A stretch of DNA of 8,164 nucleotides from JBCCSZ01 sp039199225. Its GTDB lineage: Bacteria; Bacteroidota; Bacteroidia; Chitinophagales; Saprospiraceae. Position numbers and translations under genes: made by a program. Below are positions 6,504 to 8,164 of this stretch, one piece after another (positions within the stretch are counted from its first letter, which is position 1; every line of letters begins with the position of its first letter). The notes under the pieces are model-generated. The model saw only the letters and a program-made list of their open reading frames with translations, had not been told where the DNA came from and ran no database searches. Location of the stretch: assembly GCA_039199225.1 (NCBI GenBank), contig JBCCSZ010000340.1:1-8164 (forward strand), written 5' to 3'.

Positions 6504-7058
6504 TTAAATAGCCGCACTCTCTGAGAGAGACTTTGCAGCTGGAAAATCTACAGGTACTCCGGTAATATTGTGGACATAATTGGCCAGCGTCTTATCCGCT
6601 ACCAATGTCACCAAATCAACCAGTCCTTTCTCATCATAGCCCAAGCCAAAAAATTCATCGAGCAGCGATTTGGATGGGCGCCCGTGCGAACGCGTAATAT
6701 CGGCGGCCAAGCGAGTGATGATGTTCAGCCGATTGTCGGCATGTGTGCCTTCGCGCAGTTGGACGGTCTCCTCTTCGGTAAAGCCATTCATTTTGCCGAT
6801 CGCCGTATGAGCCGCCAAGCAGTAATCACAACCATTGACTTGAGATACAGCCAGAAAAATTGCCTCGCGCTCCTTGGCTTTGAAGCTGCCTTTTGCCTGC
6901 GCTCCTTGGAAGGCCAGATAGCTTTCAAGAGCGTTGGAAGAATAACCAATGGTGGCGAACAGATTGGGAACAAAACCGATGTTCTTCTCCAAATGGTCGA
7001 AAATGGCCTGTGCCTTGGAATCTACTTGTTCTCTGGAAGGGACTTTGAAAGTTGACAT
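6504..7058 (-). CDS. Carboxymuconolactone decarboxylase/AhpD-like (peroxidase-related) protein
   Basis: All-helical protein of the CMD/AhpD superfamily, 184 residues. The redox motif is CDYCLAAH: Cys77 and Cys80 form the CxxC, His84 follows, and Glu65 in EREAIFLAVSQVNG completes the AhpD-type proton-relay pattern. Members use the dithiol to reduce peroxides or to detoxify electrophiles. The upstream FVPNLFATIGYSSNALESYL and the C-terminal VADKTLANYVHNITGVPVDFP are typical of the peroxidase-related branch. The ATG at 7058 is chosen because a consensus promoter lies at 7105-7136; the frame continues to 7139, but that would start inside the promoter. It is the first gene of a unit with marR, and its promoter is overlapped by a palindrome, so repression by the MarR protein is inferred. 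The physiological substrate and electron donor are unknown. No signal peptide is seen, so it should be cytoplasmic. Confidence 0.92.
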   Translation of the reverse strand: MSTFKVPSREQVDSKAQAIFDHLEKNIGFVPNLFATIGYSSNALESYLAFQGAQAKGSFKAKEREAIFLAVSQVNGCDYCLAAHTAIGKMNGFTEEETVQLREGTHADNRLNIITRLAADITRSHGRPSKSLLDEFFGLGYDEKGLVDLVTLVADKTLANYVHNITGVPVDFPAAKSLSESAAI

Positions 7059-7104
7059 GATAAGTATTTTAATTTGGTGAATTTGATAATGATTTCTTAC
7101 AATG

Positions 7105-7136
7105 CAAATATAAGTGTTCAAACATACATGTTGCAA
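7105..7136 (-). promoter_or_regulatory. Consensus promoter of the AhpD-like/marR unit
   Basis: On the minus strand TATATTTGC (7112-7104) matches the Bacteroidota -7 element TAnnTTTGY in full, counting the pyrimidine at 7104. TTG at 7136-7134 lies 21 nt upstream as the -33 element. Transcription should start near 7097, leaving a leader of about 40 nt. The -33 element lies inside the palindrome at 7124-7143. Confidence 0.7.
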
Positions 7137-7143
7137 CATTTAT
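7124..7143. promoter_or_regulatory. 20-bp palindrome over the -33 element, candidate MarR operator
   Basis: ATGTTGCAACAT (7128-7139) is a perfect 12-bp palindrome. Allowing one mismatched pair (7127/7140), symmetry extends to 7124-7143, so 9 of 10 base pairs are symmetric. Size, symmetry and overlap with the -33 TTG (7134-7136) are what is expected of a MarR-family repressor site that blocks RNA polymerase. The core TGTTGCAACA is shared in TGWTGCAWCA form with the palindrome at 6453-6466. Confidence 0.6.
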
Positions 7144-7329
7144 ATTACACAACCATTGTCTGTTGTCCCAGCCGCGACAGTTAGTAGTTGGCAATACTGT
7201 ACAAAATAAAAACACAAATAGCTTATAATCAGACACTTACACACTAAATACAAATTCTAACTCGTCAACGAATAATTTTCAATTGTGGCTATTTAGGCGA
7301 TAGCGTCAAAAAAAACTTCACCTTTTCTA

Positions 7330-7360
7330 TTGCGTGATAAGTCCAAAGTATTTAACTTTG
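7330..7360 (+). promoter_or_regulatory. Consensus promoter of the membrane protein-regulator unit
   Basis: TTG at 7330-7332 is followed after 20 nt by TAACTTTG at 7353-7360, a full match to TAnnTTTG. Transcription would start near 7367, which rules out the upstream GTG at 7334 and supports translation from 7391 or 7397. The -7 element is flanked by a direct repeat CAAAGTA (7344-7350 and 7366-7372), 22 nt apart. It also overlaps the hairpin ACTTTG-AAAAA-CAAAGT (7355-7371). Confidence 0.6.
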
Positions 7361-7390
7361 AAAAACAAAGTACTTTTTATTCAACTGCTT

Positions 7391-8035
7391 ATGGTAATGA
7401 ACGAACGCAACGAACATCTGGAAACACTCCAAGAGATTCGTTCCTTGATGGAGCGCTCTTCTCGCTTTATATCGCTGAGTGGTTTGTCGGGTGTAGCAGC
7501 GGGTGTCTTTGCGCTCGCAGGGGCCGCCATGGTGTACGTATACTTGGGTACGACGCCTTTTGAACACAAGCAACTCTATTACGTCATCGCACAAACCACT
7601 TCAAAGTGGGGCTTGGATTACATCTCTTTTTTCTTGCTGGATGCAATTCTTATTTTGGTTGGTGCGCTGAGTTGTGGCATTTTCTTTACGACGAGAAAAG
7701 CTCGACGGAAGGGGCAAAAAACCTGGGATGCGCTAGCCCAGCGACTGGTTATCAATATGGCCATTCCACTGAGCACGGGCGCTGCGGTTTGTCTGGCAAT
7801 GCTCTACCACGGTCAGATAGAATTCATCATTCCGAGCACCTTAGTGTTCTACGGCCTAGCGCTGGTGAACGCCAGTAAGTATACGCTTACAGATATTCGT
7901 TACCTTGGATTTTTGGAGATTGCCTTGGGCATCATCGGATTGTTCAATATCGGTTATGGCTTGGAGATATGGGCCATCGGGTTTGGAATCCTGCACATTG
8001 TGTACGGCATTATTATGTACTTCAAATATGAATAA
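7391..8035 (+). CDS. Six-helix integral membrane protein of unknown function
   Basis: The product has 214 residues from the ATG at 7391, or 212 from the ATG at 7397. The frame stays open back to a GTG at 7334, but that codon lies inside the promoter. In numbering from 7397, a charged cytoplasmic-looking start (MNERNEHLETLQEIRSLMER) precedes about six hydrophobic segments near 24-50, 75-97, 115-137, 141-158, 168-187 and 189-207. A basic loop at 100-108 (RKARRKGQK) suggests a cytoplasmic side. No catalytic motif or known transporter signature is visible. From memory, similar proteins occur in Bacteroidota beside a small winged-helix regulator, and here that gene begins 46 nt downstream on the same strand. 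The two probably form one transcript. The function is not known; a membrane partner or target of the regulator is inference. Confidence 0.8.
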   Translation: MVMNERNEHLETLQEIRSLMERSSRFISLSGLSGVAAGVFALAGAAMVYVYLGTTPFEHKQLYYVIAQTTSKWGLDYISFFLLDAILILVGALSCGIFFTTRKARRKGQKTWDALAQRLVINMAIPLSTGAAVCLAMLYHGQIEFIIPSTLVFYGLALVNASKYTLTDIRYLGFLEIALGIIGLFNIGYGLEIWAIGFGILHIVYGIIMYFKYE

Positions 8036-8081
8036 GCGCTGGATATGGTTTAACACAAATGCAGCCCTTTACCTTTAAGAA

Positions 8082-8164
8082 ATGAAAAAGATCATTGACA
8101 AGCTGAATAAAAGCTTTGACAATCGTGTCCGACTCGGCATGATGTCCATTTTAATGGTCAATGA
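8082..8164 (+). CDS. Winged-helix DNA-binding regulator, partial (N-terminus only)
   Basis: Only 27 complete codons lie before the right edge. They read MKKIIDKLNKSFDNRVRLGM and end in MSILMVN. The pattern 'LNKxFDNRVRLGxMSxLMVN' recalls the N-terminal helix of the small bacterial winged-helix proteins (HTH_34-like, about 100 residues), related to ArsR and MarR regulators. The remainder, including the recognition helix, is outside the window. The ATG at 8082 is preceded by AAGAA, a weak purine-rich stretch. It follows the membrane protein gene by 46 nt with no terminator between, so co-transcription is likely. Family assignment from so short a piece is moderate. Confidence 0.65.
   Translation, partial: MKKIIDKLNKSFDNRVRLGMMSILMVN

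Larger units (their letters stand above)
7059..7390. other. Divergent regulatory region between the AhpD-like gene and the membrane protein gene
   Basis: These 332 nt hold no credible gene. The left part carries the minus-strand promoter and palindrome of the AhpD-like/marR unit. The right end carries the plus-strand promoter of the membrane protein gene. Between about 7144 and 7320 the sequence is A+T-rich. The only structure I see there is a short 5-bp inverted repeat (GCTAT 7288-7292, ATAGC 7300-7304), to which I assign no function. Confidence 0.55.

Noticed and set aside
6380..6517. Longer MarR start at 6517 overlapping the AhpD-like gene
   Set aside because: A strong GGAGG precedes the ATG at 6379, and the extension is not MarR-like and contains the palindrome at 6453-6466.
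7059..7139. Longer start for the AhpD-like protein at 7139
   Set aside because: It would begin inside the -33 element and palindrome and upstream of the -7 element; the product from 7058 has the normal family length.
7334..7390. GTG start at 7334 for the membrane protein
   Set aside because: It lies between the -33 and -7 elements of the promoter, so it would not be transcribed from it; MNERNEHLE is the likelier N-terminus.
1..8164. Mobile elements, CRISPR array, defence island
   Set aside because: No transposase, integrase, repeat-spacer pattern or defence domain is seen; the genes are housekeeping or small regulatory units.

Overview
The window looks like chromosomal core DNA of a Bacteroidota bacterium, possibly of the Saprospirales type; that lineage call is inference. 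Two things point there. Several upstream regions carry the Bacteroidota sigma factor motif (TTG/TTTG, 19-21 nt, TAnnTTTG), and most genes lack a Shine-Dalgarno sequence. The gene families also fit: a nucleotidyltransferase plus secreted TPR protein pair, and a six-helix membrane protein next to a small winged-helix regulator. No mobile element, CRISPR array, tRNA or rRNA was seen.

Layout. (1) 1-1139, minus strand: acpP (acyl carrier protein) followed by fabF (beta-ketoacyl-ACP synthase II, cut by the left edge). A rho-independent terminator lies between them. (2) 1140-1502: divergent regulatory region, then pyk (pyruvate kinase) on the plus strand. (3) 2940-3189: a leader holding a candidate promoter and a perfect 10-bp inverted repeat. 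It precedes a two-gene plus-strand unit of a sugar-phosphate nucleotidyltransferase with left-handed beta-helix repeats and an exported protein of about 11 TPRs, whose genes overlap by 4 nt. (4) 5924-7058, minus strand: a carboxymuconolactone decarboxylase/AhpD-like protein with a CxxC...H redox motif, followed by a MarR-family regulator. (5) 7059-7390: divergent regulatory region. (6) 7391 to the right edge, plus strand: a six-helix membrane protein and the first 27 codons of a winged-helix regulator.

How the genes work together. acpP and fabF serve fatty acid elongation and sit divergently to pyk, whose product pyruvate is a source of acetyl-CoA. The most interesting local signal is in the AhpD-like/MarR unit. 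A near-perfect 20-bp palindrome overlaps the -33 element of a consensus promoter before the AhpD-like gene. A perfect 14-bp palindrome lies between that gene and marR. Both share the core TGWTGCAWCA, which I found nowhere else in the window. This suggests an autoregulated redox or peroxide-response module. The membrane protein/winged-helix pair at the right end looks like a second small regulator-target unit of unknown function.
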